64,000 bases of DNA from Ctena decussata (GCA_963989385.1 OZ022503.1:66252123-66316122); one strand, 5' to 3'; numbered from the stretch's first letter, positions 1 through 10,889 are shown. The notes: generated by a model from the sequence alone, not told the origin. Translations and numbers: made by a program.

Positions 1-29
1 TGCTTTTGGCTGCTCTAGAAATGATTAAA

Positions 30-1511
30 CTACTTATTGTAAGCGGTCACAATTTTTGCCATTAGTTGACATACAGCCGAATACAACATTTGCTGTAAGC
101 TGTCTTTAAACTGATTATAGTAGTTGTTGTAAGCTGTCCTAGAATTCTGTTAGCTGTCCTAGAACTGATTACCAAAGTTGCTGAAAACTGTCCTAGAGCT
201 GAACACAATATTCAATACTGACTGTCCTATAGCTGATTGCAGTATTGTTTGAGAGCTAACCTAGAACTGATTACAATATTTGCTGTAAGCTGTCCTAGAA
301 CAGATTATAATATTTGCTGTTGACTGTCCACTATATATATGTATATACTATATATTACAGTAGTTGCTGTCAGATGTTCTAGAACTAATAACAATATTTT
401 CTGTTAGCTTTTGTTGATCTGATTACAATATTTGTTCTTGGCTGTCCTTGAAGTGATGAAAATATCTTCAGTGAACAATCTTAAAACTGACTATTATAAT
501 ATCTTCTGTTTGGCTGTCATAGAATTGACAGAACTGATTACAGTAATTGTTTTAAGCTGTCATATAACTGTTAACAATTTAGTGTAAGCTTTCATAAAAC
601 TGATAACAGTATTTGCTGTATGTAGTCTAAGAAAGTATTATGATACAGGTACTTACTGTAAGTAATATGATACAGGTACTTACTGTAAGCTGTTCTTGAC
701 ATGGTTATTACAATATTTGTTATGAGCTGTTCTAGAATTCTTAACAATTCTGTAAGGGGTCCTAGAACTGATTACAGATTTTGCAGTAAGACGTCCTAGA
801 ATTAATTACAATAATTGTTGTTAGCTGTCCTAAAACTGATTACATTATTTGGTGTTGGCTGTCCTACATCTACATCTACATCTACCAATTAAGTGCATGG
901 CCAATATTGGCATAGTCGCACTGTAATGAAATCTCTGTTGTGAGTTTGCTAGAACTGATTACAGTATCTATTGTTTGCTGCCAAAGAACTGACATATCTG
1001 ATTAGAATAACTGTTGTTAGCTGCCCTGGAGCAGCTCTTAATATTAGTTGTAAGCTTTCCTAGAACAGCTAACAGTATTTTCTGTAAGAATTCCTATAAT
1101 GGATTACACAATAGTTGCTGTAAGCTATCCTAGAACTACTTACAATATTCGCTGTAAACTGTTTTAGAACTGATTTCAGTATATATTGTTGGCTGTCCTG
1201 AAGCTTATTAGATATTTGAATTCAGTAGTCATAGAGCTGATGACTGAATACTTTTCAGATGTTAGATGTCCTAGAACTGTATGTAAGCTACCTTTCAACA
1301 TGTGCTAGAACTGGCTACAGTAATGTACGCTTTCATAGATTTGATGTCAGTGAACCTAGAACTTTTTGCTTTACCTAGAACTTAATACAGTCTACAAGCT
1401 ATCTTTCAACTGAAAAGTTATCCTAGAACTGATTACTGTATGTACATCATCTTCCATCCGTAGGCTGTCCTAGATGCAGGCTGTACTAGAGCTGATTACA
1501 ATATTTGCTAT
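30..1511. repeat. Degenerate ~35 bp minisatellite
   Basis: About forty diverged units, each built round CTGTCCTAGAACTGATTACA followed by a TATTTGCTGT-like half. Spacing between successive CTGTCCTAG cores is mostly 30-40 bp. Units carry many substitutions and indels, so the array is old. A short (ACATCT)n run and about 80 bp of unrelated sequence interrupt it near 868-950. No coding potential seen. Confidence 0.85.
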
Positions 1512-1735
1512 TAGTTGTCATCTATTCTATTCTATCCTGTAACCTTGCTAGGTCGTTGGGGCACCACAGATGACTTGGAAACAGTCCCTTTCCACCTTGT
1601 CCTGTTTTCAGCTGCCCTAGCTGAGCTGGCAAAATCCATCCCTGTCCACTCTTGAATATTGTCTTACCACCTCTTCTTCTGTCTACCTCTTCTTCTTTTT
1701 CCATTCACTGTGCCCTGTAGAATCATCTTCTGAAA
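1512..1735 (-). pseudogene. 3' end of an RTE-type LINE ORF2 with microsatellite tail
   Basis: Read on the minus strand, this encodes the C-terminal tail of an endonuclease/reverse-transcriptase LINE protein. An RRGRQKKRW basic stretch is followed by DNIQEWTGMDF, then AAENRTRWK, then SKSSVVPQRPSK and a stop. This order is the one I know from the C-terminus of RTE-like ORF2 proteins often mis-annotated as craniofacial development protein 2-like. One stop codon interrupts it after RQKKRW. The element ends in a (GATAGAATA)-like microsatellite at 1512-1540, as expected for RTE-type 3' ends. Related tails lie at 39578 and 54488. Only the last ~65 codons remain, a typical 5'-truncated insertion. Confidence 0.75.
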
Positions 1736-1736
1736 A

Positions 1737-1806
1737 TATACTTAAGACAAAAGTTCTGCATGGATGTTAAATCAATATCCTTGCAGAACTTTTGTCCTTA
1801 AGTATA
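1737..1806. repeat. Short imperfect palindrome
   Basis: Arms at 1737-1760 and 1782-1806 are inverted copies that differ by one inserted base, with a 21 bp loop. The palindrome directly abuts the LINE fragment. A hairpin MITE or remnant is likely; no duplicated target site was identified. Confidence 0.7.
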
Positions 1807-2290
1807 TATTGTACTTGAAAAAGGTGCCATGATTTCAAAATAGATAGATTAGAAATTGAAATAGTAAAACACAGACATATGATTGAAGTACATCGAAAAG
1901 ATGTTCATGTATTTATTTTCCCAGCAAATGTCTAATTAATAGAATTGGCTTCCTGTGCTCTAACTGAACCAAACACCTGCTTTCCTAGCAACTTTGGAAT
2001 GTTTATTCATTTGTTTATTCCTACTAATTGACTAATTAATGCTGTAGTTGATAGCTAGGATTATGTTGCTGGCTTTTCTTGTCTAAAATACAGAAAGTTT
2101 AACAAAAAATCTTCCCCAGGAGTTTGTAATGAATTATTTTTTTCTTGAATATTCGCAGGCTTAACTACTGTGATTAGGCATCACACCTGCATTGAAGATT
2201 AGGGATTTAAACACCACCTCAAGACATGGTTCTAAAGGTAAGTAAAGCTTTAACACTTAAAGTGCCAAAAATGAAATTCTAATGCACATG
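1807..2290. other. Unique AT-rich stretch, no gene seen
   Basis: No ORF, tandem repeat or clear transposon end seen. The 1920-2070 part is rich in TTAATTAAT-type motifs. It could be regulatory, but nothing proves it. Confidence 0.4.
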
Positions 2291-2400
2291 CATATGATGG
2301 ATGACTTGCAATTTTAAGTCCTTTTTAACAGTTTTTCAGTCATATCAGGAAGATGGGAGGTTGATAATGAAAGGCTTATGATTGTTCAAAAGAAGCATGT
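2291..2400 (-). repeat. SINE family 2, 3' fragment
   Basis: A GATGGATGACTTGCAATTTT start and a CAGTCATATCAGGA core are shared with copies near 5508, 23385, 46790, 60120 and 61078. On the minus strand this is the body and 3' tail of the tRNA-derived family 2 SINE. The tRNA-like head is missing. Confidence 0.6.
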
Positions 2401-2818
2401 GCATATGAAACGCGAAATCTGATTGACATAAAAATGGCAGAGTTGCTTCCCCTGAAGGTGTACCAATTCACCATAAATCGTAAAAAAAGTAAAATTTACA
2501 TCCAAAAAGTTTGGCTGTTTGACGGATACTGTCTTCTGGTTTTCTAGTGTGGAAGAACTTTTACTGCAATTTGGCAGGATTAATTTCTCATTTTGTCTGG
2601 TGTGTTTGTCTTGTGAAGGTGATTATTCTTGGAGCTGATTAAGGCATTTTTGATTAGCTCAATTTAAATAGTCATCACCAATGGTTGTTTTCCATAATTA
2701 CCTATCCTAATTGGCCACTGGATTTTTATCTGGCAGGAATATTTGAATTTGAAACTATAATTAGTGCATCCTCACGAGCCCAGTTCAGTCTGACTGCAGA
2801 TCTGAAGACTATATACAC

Positions 2819-3036
2819 GCCGGGTAGGCGGCAATTGAAAACGCTCTCAACTATCAATTAACGCAGATCAAAAACCGTTGGAAACAGTGTTTTCGATTGC
2901 AAATTGGCGACAATTTGCAATTGAAAACGCTGTTTCTGCAAATTGGCAACAATTTGCAATCGAAAACGCTGTTTCTAATGGTTTTTTATCCGCGTTCGTC
3001 GACTGCATGAATGTTTTCTATTGCCGCCTACCCGGC
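2819..3036. mobile_element. 218 bp MITE with 17 bp perfect terminal inverted repeats
   Basis: The left end GCCGGGTAGGCGGCAAT is the exact reverse complement of the right end at 3020-3036. The interior holds further inverted and direct copies of a GAAAACGCTGTTTC/GCAAATTGGC module, so most of the element can fold on itself. No confident target-site duplication was seen, so the superfamily stays open. Confidence 0.85.
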
Positions 3037-3354
3037 ATGATATAGGTTTGACCACCAGCAGCACTGGACAAATTGACTTTCTTAGCTGGGTTCGCAAAAC
3101 TCGGCGGTTCAGAGTTTAGTATATTAAAGGGTACGCCATGGTGGCTGCTGGTTAGTCCAGCAAACAGACAACCTGAGCAAATAGTGTAGACAAGAATCAG
3201 CCTGCATCACACAGTGCAGACTGGACCTTTGTTGTCATTTTCTGTAATCGAGGTTTTACAATGTAAAACTGTTATAATAAAATTTTGGTGGCAAATTGAA
3301 AACTATATGTTATTACTTTGCTTATATGTGTTAGTTGTGAAAATGGATGATTTA

Positions 3355-3518
3355 GGGGATAACTGTACTGAAAATTCATTTGGGGAGGTAAATCGTCGGT
3401 TTTATGGTTGGAAATTTTGTTTTACAGCAACGCGCCAGCGGAGCCGTAAAACGCAATTTGCGACCATAAAACCGACGATTTACCTCCCCAAATGACAATT
3501 TTGAGAACAGTTATCCCC
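3355..3518. mobile_element. Foldback MITE with ~70 bp arms
   Basis: The arms at 3355-3424 and 3446-3518 are inverted copies that share GGGGAGGTAAATCGTCGG and GGGGATAACTGT. The GC-rich centre carries CGCGCCAGCGGAGCCG. Related sequence (GTAAAACCAACCG, then TGTCGGGTTTACGACAG) continues to about 4015, so the palindrome may belong to a larger element later split by the SINE at 3608. Confidence 0.75.
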
Positions 3519-3595
3519 ATTCTAATGCACTTTTCTACATTTTCACCTTTTACAATGCACTAGTTTGCACCCATTTCAATGGCTGTTAGCAGCGT

Positions 3596-3607
3596 AAAAC
3601 CAACCGT
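3596..3607. repeat. 12 bp target-site duplication, left copy
   Basis: AAAACCAACCGT here is repeated exactly at 3888-3899 and brackets the SINE. It shows a target-primed insertion into pre-existing repeat sequence. Confidence 0.85.
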
Positions 3608-3887
3608 TGGTTGGTTGGTTGGTTGATTTGATGCTTAACGTCCACGGTAAACAACTAAGGTCATGTGGGGACGGTCAGTTAACCTAACCACACTATTCCT
3701 GGGCAGGCTTAGACCTCCTAAGCAGTTAACCAGTACTAAGTGCACATACTTTCGCCAGTAACTGACAACTGCCCTTCTTGAATCAGCGGAAGGAGAAACG
3801 AAAGTATGTGGCCAGACCGGGATTCGAACCCAGGACCTCTGACTTACGAGTCAGGTGCCCTACCGATTGCGCTACCCGGCCCGGCTG
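3608..3887 (-). mobile_element. SINE family 1 (tRNA-derived), copy A
   Basis: On the minus strand the element starts with a tRNA-like head: an A box TAGCGCAATCGGTA (3861-3874) and a near-perfect B box GGTTCGAATCC (3821-3831). A family-specific body follows, containing ACATACTTTCG, GTTGTCAGTTACTGGCGAAA and TAGTGTGGTTAGGTTAACTG. It ends in a tail of (CAAC)-type repeats at 3608-3630. A 12 bp duplicated target site flanks it. Similar full-length copies lie at 12481 and 13771, and a diverged one at 30543. The head is a SINE promoter rather than a tRNA gene, because the body continues unbroken and recurs. Transcription would be by RNA polymerase III, and mobility would depend on a LINE. Confidence 0.9.
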
Positions 3888-4601
3888 AAAACCAACCGTC
3901 AGCCAATGAGAAGTAAATGATGTCGGGTTTACGACAGTATATCGCAGAATATACTGTCGCAAATTTTTGACGTTATCCAATCAGACGTTGCGTTATATTT
4001 GTAAGTGCATTAGAATGTTTGTTGTACAGTACCATAAAATTGTAAAAATTGGGACACCTGAAAAAGATACCATGGATGTCCCAGAAATTGAACAGTCTTG
4101 TTTATCATTGCAGTAATGCTCCTCAAACATGAAGTTGCAATGTCAAACAGCTTTGACCATGATCAGACTGCTCCTTTAGAAGCAGTCTCATCTAGGTCTG
4201 CATTGTTTGCTCATACCTGTCTGTCCCAATCTTTAGAATTTTTATGGTATGTCAACCTGTGTTGTTTTTCTGCAGGGACTCCTTATTTAACATATGACCA
4301 GAAGCAGAAAAGAAAAAAGAGCTTGTATTTGGATGAAATTAGCCCAACACAGGAAGATACTGTACAGCTGAATTGCAGGTACACCATTGGATATGTTTGG
4401 GTGAAAACATTGTACTGAGGCTAGACTACAAAGAATACAAGGCAGAAATATGAGAGCTATGAATATTTCAGGTACAACTCTGCCCTTTTATAAGGCTATC
4501 ATTGGGAAATAGCATTATTTTGAGGCTTCAAGACTACAAAGGAATATAAGGCAGAACATTCAAGAGTCAGTTCAATTCTATTCTTTATTCAGATTGCCAA
4601 A

Positions 4602-4975
4602 TACCATATACAAGATAATTTTCGTGGTGCTCCATTTTTCGCGGTATTTCGCGGTCACATATAGAAACCATGACTATTAAAATGCGAAATAATTTCCTGT
4701 TTCTTACAAAGTATCTTCTGTAGACACAGTGTCCATATGTTTTGTTTCTGTTTGCTTTGGTAATTGCTGGTACTTTTCACTTGAGCCAGTTCTTTCATTA
4801 ACCTGCGGCAGGGCTGCCGCAGGTTAATGAAAGAACTGGCTCAAGTGAAAAAGAAGTAGTTTTGCTTTTCGTGCATGTTGCTAACCGTGAAAATTAAAAG
4901 TTGCGAAATTAATGATTATGTTTTTGACCCTTAACCGTGAAAATTTGACCCGCAAAAATTACCGAGTATACGGTA
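4602..4975. mobile_element. MITE with TACCGTATAC-type ends
   Basis: The left end TACCATATACAAGATAATTT matches the reverse complement of the right end, which ends ATTACCGAGTATACGGTA, over about 26 bp with a few mismatches. TCGCGGT/ACCGTGAAAA modules sit just inside both ends. It sits in the 109 bp array and itself holds the perfect hairpin at 4774-4851. Related ends occur at 25232. Confidence 0.65.
4774..4851. repeat. Perfect 37 bp hairpin with 4 bp loop
   Basis: Arms 4774-4810 and 4815-4851 are exact reverse complements around a GGGC loop. The inner stem is GC-rich (CCTGCGGCA/TGCCGCAGG). The perfect match contrasts with the decayed ends of the MITE that contains it. Confidence 0.9.
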
Positions 4976-5351
4976 CATTTTAGCACAATCATGACAAATT
5001 TGCAGGTAGAACACAGTCCCTTTATAAGGTTGTCATTGGAAAATAGCATTATACTAAGGCCAGGCTACAAAGGAATATAAGGCAGAACATTCAAGAGTTA
5101 TGACAATACTGCAGGTAGAACACAGTCCCTTTATAAGGTTGTCATTGGAATATAGCGTTATACTAAGGCCAGACTACTAAGGAATATAAGGCAGAACATT
5201 CAAGAGTTATGACAATACTGCAGGTAGAACACAGTCCCTTTATAAGGTTGTCATTGGAAAACAGCATTATACTAAGGCCAGACTACTAAGGAATATAAGG
5301 CAGGACAATCATGGCTCTCAAATGTTCTGCCTTGTATTCCTAAAATATAAA

Positions 5352-5460
5352 TACCGTAATGTGCATATATATTGGGACACCTAAAATAATGAATTTTCCA
5401 TTTGGGACAAATGGAAAATTTATTATTTTAGGTGTCCCAATACTTAAGCACATTAGGGTA
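5352..5460. mobile_element. Palindromic MITE (GGGACACCT family)
   Basis: Arms at 5352-5402 and 5409-5460 are inverted copies that share ATTGGGACACCTAAAATAAT. Partial relatives carry AATTGGGACACCT near 4050 and 11430, and degenerate ends occur near 33350, 44490 and 53095. Confidence 0.8.
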
Positions 5461-5507
5461 GTAGTGTTATAATAAAGAGCATTACAACTGGGCACTGCTG
5501 TTTTACT

Positions 5508-5650
5508 GAATGATGGATACTTGGGATTTTAGGTCCTTTTGAAAAGTATCTCAGCCATATCAGGACAATAAGAGGGTGATAACAAAAGACTGTGTGGAGC
5601 CATGGAACCATGTTCGTTGTTGAAAAGATTCCATCTCCAGCCAAAATCAA
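5508..5650 (-). repeat. SINE family 2 fragment
   Basis: It shares the GATGGATACTTGGGATTTT start and the CAGCCATATCAGGA core with the family 2 copies and runs to TTGAAAAGATTCCATCTCCAG. The tRNA-like head has been lost. Confidence 0.6.
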
Positions 5651-5904
5651 ATCTGGACTGAAAGCTTAGCAGGACTGAAGCGTTTTTACCCACAGAACTA
5701 CTGGGGCTTGTGTCTTGTGTATATTACTGTTTGTAATTCCCTATAGATATAGAAAAAAGATAACAAATTTTAATTGTAATACAGTTGAACTTCGATGGCT
5801 CGAACTCGCCGGGACCACCGAAAAAAGTTCGACCGATCGGTAGTTCGAGCCATTGAAGACCAGTTCAACATGATCCAACTTTATGTACTATGTTTTTCTA
5901 TCAT

Positions 5905-8378
5905 CAGGCTTTCAAGTGGCCCTAAAATTCCTAAAAAACCCTAATTTTTTTAGGCTTCCCTAAAATTCCTAAAAAAACACTCCAAAAGGGACAAATTCCT
6001 AAAAAAAGCCCTTATTTTTTTAAATTGTCCCTAATTTTTTGTATTTTCTGTCTGAACTTAAAAGAATTTTTGAACAAAGTCATGCAATTAATGAACCAAT
6101 TAACTGACTTTATAGGAAGGAGCTGTGTGAAAACATTTGTATGGCACCAGGCTATGTAATACAATATGATAAACAAGGAACTCACAGGTCAGAAAACAGA
6201 TGGATGTTTTAGTTAGGTACTGGTCAGCAGCAAAAGGAGAAGTTGTGGTTCAGTTATTAAAGGCAATAATGTTTGGACATGCTAAAGGTGATACTGTGTC
6301 AAAAGCTATTCTTGATGCACTTCAGGAAGCAGGCTCCCGAGTACTTCTATCAAAGTTGCTAAATCTTGGCTCTGATGGCCCAAATGTAAATAAGACTATT
6401 TGGAGCAATATCAATGAAGAATTGAAGGTACTAGGATGACCAGGTCTATTACCATTCATTTCATGTAACATGCATGTGGTGCATAATTCTTTTAGAGAAG
6501 GTCTTAAAGTGTATGGCGAATCATCAGAACAGCTAGCAGTAGATCTATACTACTTTTTCAAGAGACCCCCCCTGCAAAAGAGAAGACTTCTGATATAGAA
6601 ATGGAGCTTGGGTTTGATGAGGAGCTGTTTATTAGGCATGTACAGTGCAGGTGGTTGACTCTTATCCCAGCTTTGAAAAGGATAGTCAAAATTTTTTGAA
6701 TACTTCCTGAAGGAATTACCTAAGACAGCTACCCAGAACAAGACAATCAAACTTCTTGAGGAGAATGAAACCTACAACCGTATCTGTCGTATGTTAAAAG
6801 CACCAGCCACTCTGATACAGACAATTTTTCTGATAAGCCTTGAACCCCTGTATGACAGGTTTCTAAAGCTATTTCAAAGGGAAGACCTATTGATTCATAT
6901 TTTGTATTCAGAGATGAAAGATCTACTAAAGGCTTTCATGCTCAGGTTCCTGAAGAGTTATGTTGTGTCAGTGCAGAACACTGGAAAGAAACTCCTTGAA
7001 GTTGATATTGAAGAGAAGGACAGTCAGCTTTCTGATATGGAGATAGGACAGTCCACAAAGTCTCTGTTAGATAAGAAGAAAGACATTGTAAAGACAGAGC
7101 TGATGAACATGAGAAAGTTTATCAGACAGTTATTTAGTTCTTGCAGAAAAGACTTCCTCTGAATAATGAAATCCTAAGGGATATCACCTGTCTGCATCCA
7201 TCAAAGCAAAAATCAAAGCCTAGAAGCAAAAGGATCAGAAATATTGTCTTGAAAGTACCTCAGTTTATACTGGCAAGTCAAGTAGCTCAGGTAACAGATG
7301 AATGGAAGCTGTATTCACTGCAGGAAATACCAGACTCCTGGTCTTATGACAGAGAAGCACGTGAGTTAAGGATTGACCTACTGGAATAAGGTGTTACAGA
7401 CAAAGAAGCAAGATGGGAGAAAGGAGTATGACATTCTTGCCAAGCTAGTCAAAGCAATCCTGTGTTTGCCACATGGCAATGCTGAGGTAGAAAGAAGTTC
7501 CTCTGAAAACAAGAAACTGATGACAAAAGAGAGAACTCTACTGTCAGATAGTTCTATATATGGATTAAGAACTGTGAAAGATGCTGTGAGAATCCAAGGA
7601 GGTGTGGTGTCAGAAATGCCTGGAACGAAAGTATTAATAAAGTCTGGTCAGCTTGCTCATACCAAGCTTGCTCATACCAAATACAAAAGAAGAATAGAAG
7701 ATGAGGCTGCTGAAGAACAGGTTATCAAAAGGCAAGAATGTTAAAAGAGGCAGAGTGGAAAGAACTCAGTGAAACTGCTCAGAAATTTGAAGCGGGGAAA
7801 AATCTTTTCATGAGAAGGAAAGGACACTTGCAGAGGAAGATAAAAAGCTAGGAAATTATCTCAAAGCTTCAGAAAAACTGTTTGAAGAAGAAATACTAGA
7901 CTTAAGAAAGCCATTTGATGAAGCTGGTGTTGCACAGGGTCTGATAGAGGTTGCTAAGGACAAAATGAATGACATTAGGCATGAAATGGATGAGAACAGG
8001 ATAAACAAAGCAGAGCTTGATTCTCAGGGGAAAAAACTTTTAGAAAATGTTTCAATGACCCTTAAGAAGAATCTTGTCATTCCTCAGCTAGACACAGTAA
8101 TATTGATAACTGCCGTATCATTTATTTTTTCCATGTTGTTTACAAAGATTTCTTAGTTTAACAAAGGAGTGGATAATAAGGTTGAAGCAGGTTTTCTCTA
8201 TAACAGTGAAAAAAGGTATTATTTAACATTTTATATCAAAAACAAGTCCCTAAGTTTTGTTTATATTCCTGATTTTCGTAATTTAGCCCTTATTTTTTTG
8301 CAAAAATAGCCCTAATTTTTTGCAAAAGTAGCCCTAATTTTAGCCCTAATTTTTTGCCAAATAGTGCTTGAAAGCCTG
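5905..8378 (+). mobile_element. hAT-like DNA transposon (2,474 bp)
   Basis: The ends are perfect 12 bp inverted repeats: CAGGCTTTCAAG on the left, CTTGAAAGCCTG on the right. They are flanked by TATCAT at 5899-5904 and 8379-8384. Subterminal regions at both ends hold repeated GCCCTAATTTTT/CCTAAAATTCC modules. A decayed transposase reading frame fills the centre. hAT elements usually duplicate 8 bp, but I recall subgroups with 5-6 bp, so the 6 bp site may be informative. The insertion lies inside the older pogo-like element. Confidence 0.8.
6130..8156 (+). pseudogene. Decayed hAT-like transposase (SDGPNVN type)
   Basis: A single ancestral coding region is now spread over three frames. Recognisable blocks in order: LVRYWSAAKGEVVV near 6206; the SDGPNVNKTIW motif near 6371; NMHVVHNSF near 6467; RWLTLIPALKR near 6649; LIHILYSEMKDL near 6889; and a C-terminal hAT dimerisation-like block with LPHGNAEVER at 7466-7495. 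Breaks: an in-frame TGA at 6437 and frameshifts near 6555, 6697, 7150 and 7380. In active relatives this enzyme would cut and rejoin the element ends; here it is clearly dead. The tail (7750-8156) encodes a lysine/glutamate-rich, probably coiled-coil segment and a short hydrophobic stretch (ILITAVSFIFSMLF near 8101), unusual after the dimerisation region. Family assignment is from remembered motifs. Confidence 0.75.
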
Positions 8379-8798
8379 TATCATAACTACGACAACTTCC
8401 TGTATTTTGATCACTCACTCTTTGAACCTTTGCCCCGTCAGGTAGATAAAACAAAACAACACAGAATTTTAATTACAATATAAAAAGATAAAGATAGGCA
8501 TGGACGTAGCAAACCTGATGACCAATACTTGTAATCGGTAGGATCTACATTTAGTCCGGTCATTACACTTGGAAATGTTTTACAAGGAAATAGGTGCGAG
8601 CCATCGGGGTTTTTTTTTACATAGAAAGTGGTTTCTAGGGACCAGACTTGGGGTTCGAGCGTTCGAGCCATCGTTGTTCGAGCCAAGTGTGGCATGTTTA
8701 GTTAAAATGAATAGGGATTTTGCCGGGACCGGAAAGTCAGTTCGACCGAATCATGGTGTTCGAGCCTTCCGAGTTCGAGCCAGTGAAGTTTGACTGTA

Positions 8799-9475
8799 AA
8801 TCTATAACTGAATATGAAAGAACCTTACAGTCAATTTTGACCACTTGACATGTTCAATATAACTCCATAAAAAAATGGTTGTAATGAAGCCCACAATATT
8901 TGTTTTTGGGGCACAGTATATGCTTTATGGAGAATTATTACCATTTTGCCATCCCCAACCCCAGAATAATTGATAAAAAACAAAAGTGCCCCATTTGTAT
9001 GGGGCTCTTTGTTTTTATCAGAACAGAACAAAATTTTGTTGTGCTGCATAAATCTCATGCCACACGCAGGTGGCAAAAGAGAACACATATACATGTACAT
9101 GTATAAAGAAGGACACAAGCTATTAAACTGGAATTGTCCGAAATTAATTGATGCATGTGAATATAATGTCAGTACATTCATGGTGATGCTCAATACATGC
9201 ATGGTGATGCATCTGAAGGAACCTCTAGCCTTGTGGGCACACTGCAAAAAATATTTATCAATCCTTCAAATTTTGGTTGTACATGCTGTTTGAATCCAGT
9301 AATTAAGGTGTCTGGATAGTCTTATCTTCAAACATTAATAACCATAAGATGAAAAGATTACTTTATCAATATCAGAAACCCAGAAATATGCATCAAATTT
9401 GATAAAGAATTAAAACTTGGGGCTTCAGATATGTAAATATTTTGGAGGTGAAAATATGCTCCATAAAAACTTTGG
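8799..9475. other. Non-coding stretch with scattered inverted motifs
   Basis: CTCCATAAAAAAATGG near 8862 pairs with GCTTTATGGAG near 8921, and GCTCCATAAAAAC recurs at 9458. The stretch between is otherwise unremarkable. The 138-codon minus-strand ORF at 8831-9247 has no recognisable domain and is probably fortuitous. Confidence 0.45.
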
Positions 9476-9531
9476 TTGTGGGAACACTATAGAATTGCCT
9501 CAGTGAGGCAATTCTTAAGAGACCCCACAAC
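9476..9531. repeat. Short palindrome (TTGTGGG...CCCACAA)
   Basis: The ends TTGTGGG and CCCACAA flank a GAATTGCCTCAGTGAGGCAATTC core (9491-9513), which folds exactly. A related palindrome lies at 20076-20135. Confidence 0.75.
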
Positions 9532-10460
9532 AAATGTTTGATGGAAAAGTTAGAAAAGTACCAAGTGTGACACCCCAAAATTTTTGCGCTTATCTGGAGC
9601 TTTGTAATGTCTTGACAGTTCTTGGCAAAGCTGGCCAGCGTAATTTAATTAAAGATTTCTCATCAAGCTGCCGAGAAAGAAATGCATTGTGGGAAAGATT
9701 GATTAATAGAATCAGCTCTAAATAATATTTAAATGGTAGATGTAGATTTGTAATACATTTCATTCCACAGCTAGAATATTCCATGAATGACTGTGCAGAT
9801 CTATGAGTGATTGTTAAAAGACTGTGGCATTGGAAGAGGTCAAGGTCACAGACACAATGTGTTTTGCCTTGTGGAATTTGATGAGGTCAATGTCACACAC
9901 ATAAACTGTTCCTGCAGTAAGGCATTGCATTTTGCCTTTTGTTTTTGTCAATATTTTCCTTTAAAGTATCGCTGAATTTTGAATCTATAGGTCAGTGTGA
10001 CCTAATTTCAGGGCAGAAGTGATGCTGACATAGTTACATGGAAATTAAGTTAAACCAATGGGGTGTAGTCTTTGGTGACATTTTTTGAGTTGACAAATAA
10101 AAGCAAATGAAAACAAGTGACGACAGAGTTTCAACAACATGCAAAGCAACAAAGTTGATGTGTTATGCCTGTGGCCTTGACCTTGAAGTCATTGCATAGA
10201 ATCAGTCTGTGATGCTATGAATCGCCAAGCCACTTATAGCAGTATAAAAAAACAAATGAGGGCAATCGTTGAAAACCATTGTTGAGATTTTTAATGGATT
10301 TTATTTTGGCAGGGTTATCAATGGACTAGTTACACTTTTTCTAGATTTCTCACCCTTGCCTTTAGAAAACAGAAGAACTGTATGGTATTGACTCATAGCC
10401 ATTACCTTAATTACCCTAAAATTGGAACAAGATAATGTTGAAAATGTGCAGGTGAAATGT
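9532..10460. other. Unique sequence, nothing recognised
   Basis: No repeat ends, tandem array or credible coding sequence seen. A 63-codon ORF near 9534 shows no known motif. Confidence 0.4.
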
Positions 10461-10515
10461 CAAACAGTGCAGACCCAGATCAGAGAATGAAGGAACAGTC
10501 TGACCTGGGTCAGTT
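10461..10515. repeat. DQTAP hairpin family, decayed copy
   Basis: CAAACAGTGCAGACCCAGAT pairs loosely with the following CAGTCTGACCTGGGTC. It is a short version of the family best seen at 33225, 35956 and 38588. Confidence 0.5.
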
Positions 10516-10689
10516 CTGATTTAGTTCTGTCCCATATTAGGATAATTTTGGTATCATTTAAACCCCTTAATTGGACAGAACATATTAGTCAGACCATGGC
10601 AGTTTAATTTTGTTAAAGGCAAACAGAGCTGCAGTTAAGTTTTCATTGTCACAATAATTTTGATATAACTCCTGTCCATATACCATAAG

Positions 10690-10880
10690 AATATTATGAT
10701 TGAGACCTTATTTGCCACCTTAGTGGGGCAGCTCTAATGAGAGGTCACTATATACCATTGGAAGAGAAATGAGGAAAAAAAGGAGAATTGTTGTCATAGC
10801 CCACCCTTATCTGGAGCCCTGAGGCAATCACATTTTATGACCAAGAGTGCCAACATTTTGAGGACAAAATAAATGGTGGT
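10690..10880. repeat. Decayed palindromic element (GGGTCACAAC family)
   Basis: The central CTCTAATGAGAGGTCAC and flanking CCTTATCTGGAGCCCTG match the ends and centre of the better copies at 26640, 31868 and 60330. Confidence 0.45.
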
Positions 10881-10889
10881 ATTCTTGTT

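Larger units (their letters stand above)
4424..5340. repeat. 109 bp tandem repeat, interrupted
   Basis: GCAGGTAGAACACAGTCCCT recurs at 5002, 5111 and 5220, an exact 109 bp period. An older unit lies at 4424-4565. The array is interrupted by the MITE at 4602-4975. The unit contains AAGGAATATAAGGCAGAACA. Confidence 0.85.
5782..8796. mobile_element. Pogo/Tc1-mariner-like element split by a hAT-like insertion
   Basis: The left end CAGTTGAACTTCGATGGCTC pairs with the right end, which finishes CAGTGAAGTTTGACTG. Both lie next to a TA dinucleotide (5780-5781 and 8797-8798), the expected Tc1-mariner/pogo target duplication. GTTCGAGCCAT-like motifs recur several times inside both ends (5860-5870, 8650-8690, 8760-8780) and may be subterminal binding sites. 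Without the inserted hAT-like element (5905-8378 plus its 6 bp duplication) the host is about 535 bp and has no transposase, so it was non-autonomous. Confidence 0.8.

Noticed and set aside
3820..3890. A tRNA gene on the minus strand
   Set aside because: A and B boxes are clear, but the anticodon arm is irregular (6-base loop), the sequence runs into a SINE body, and the same head recurs in copies at 12481 and 13771.
8831..9247. 138-codon minus-strand ORF, among the longest in the window
   Set aside because: No domain or motif, odd composition, overlapped by ORFs in other frames; looks fortuitous.
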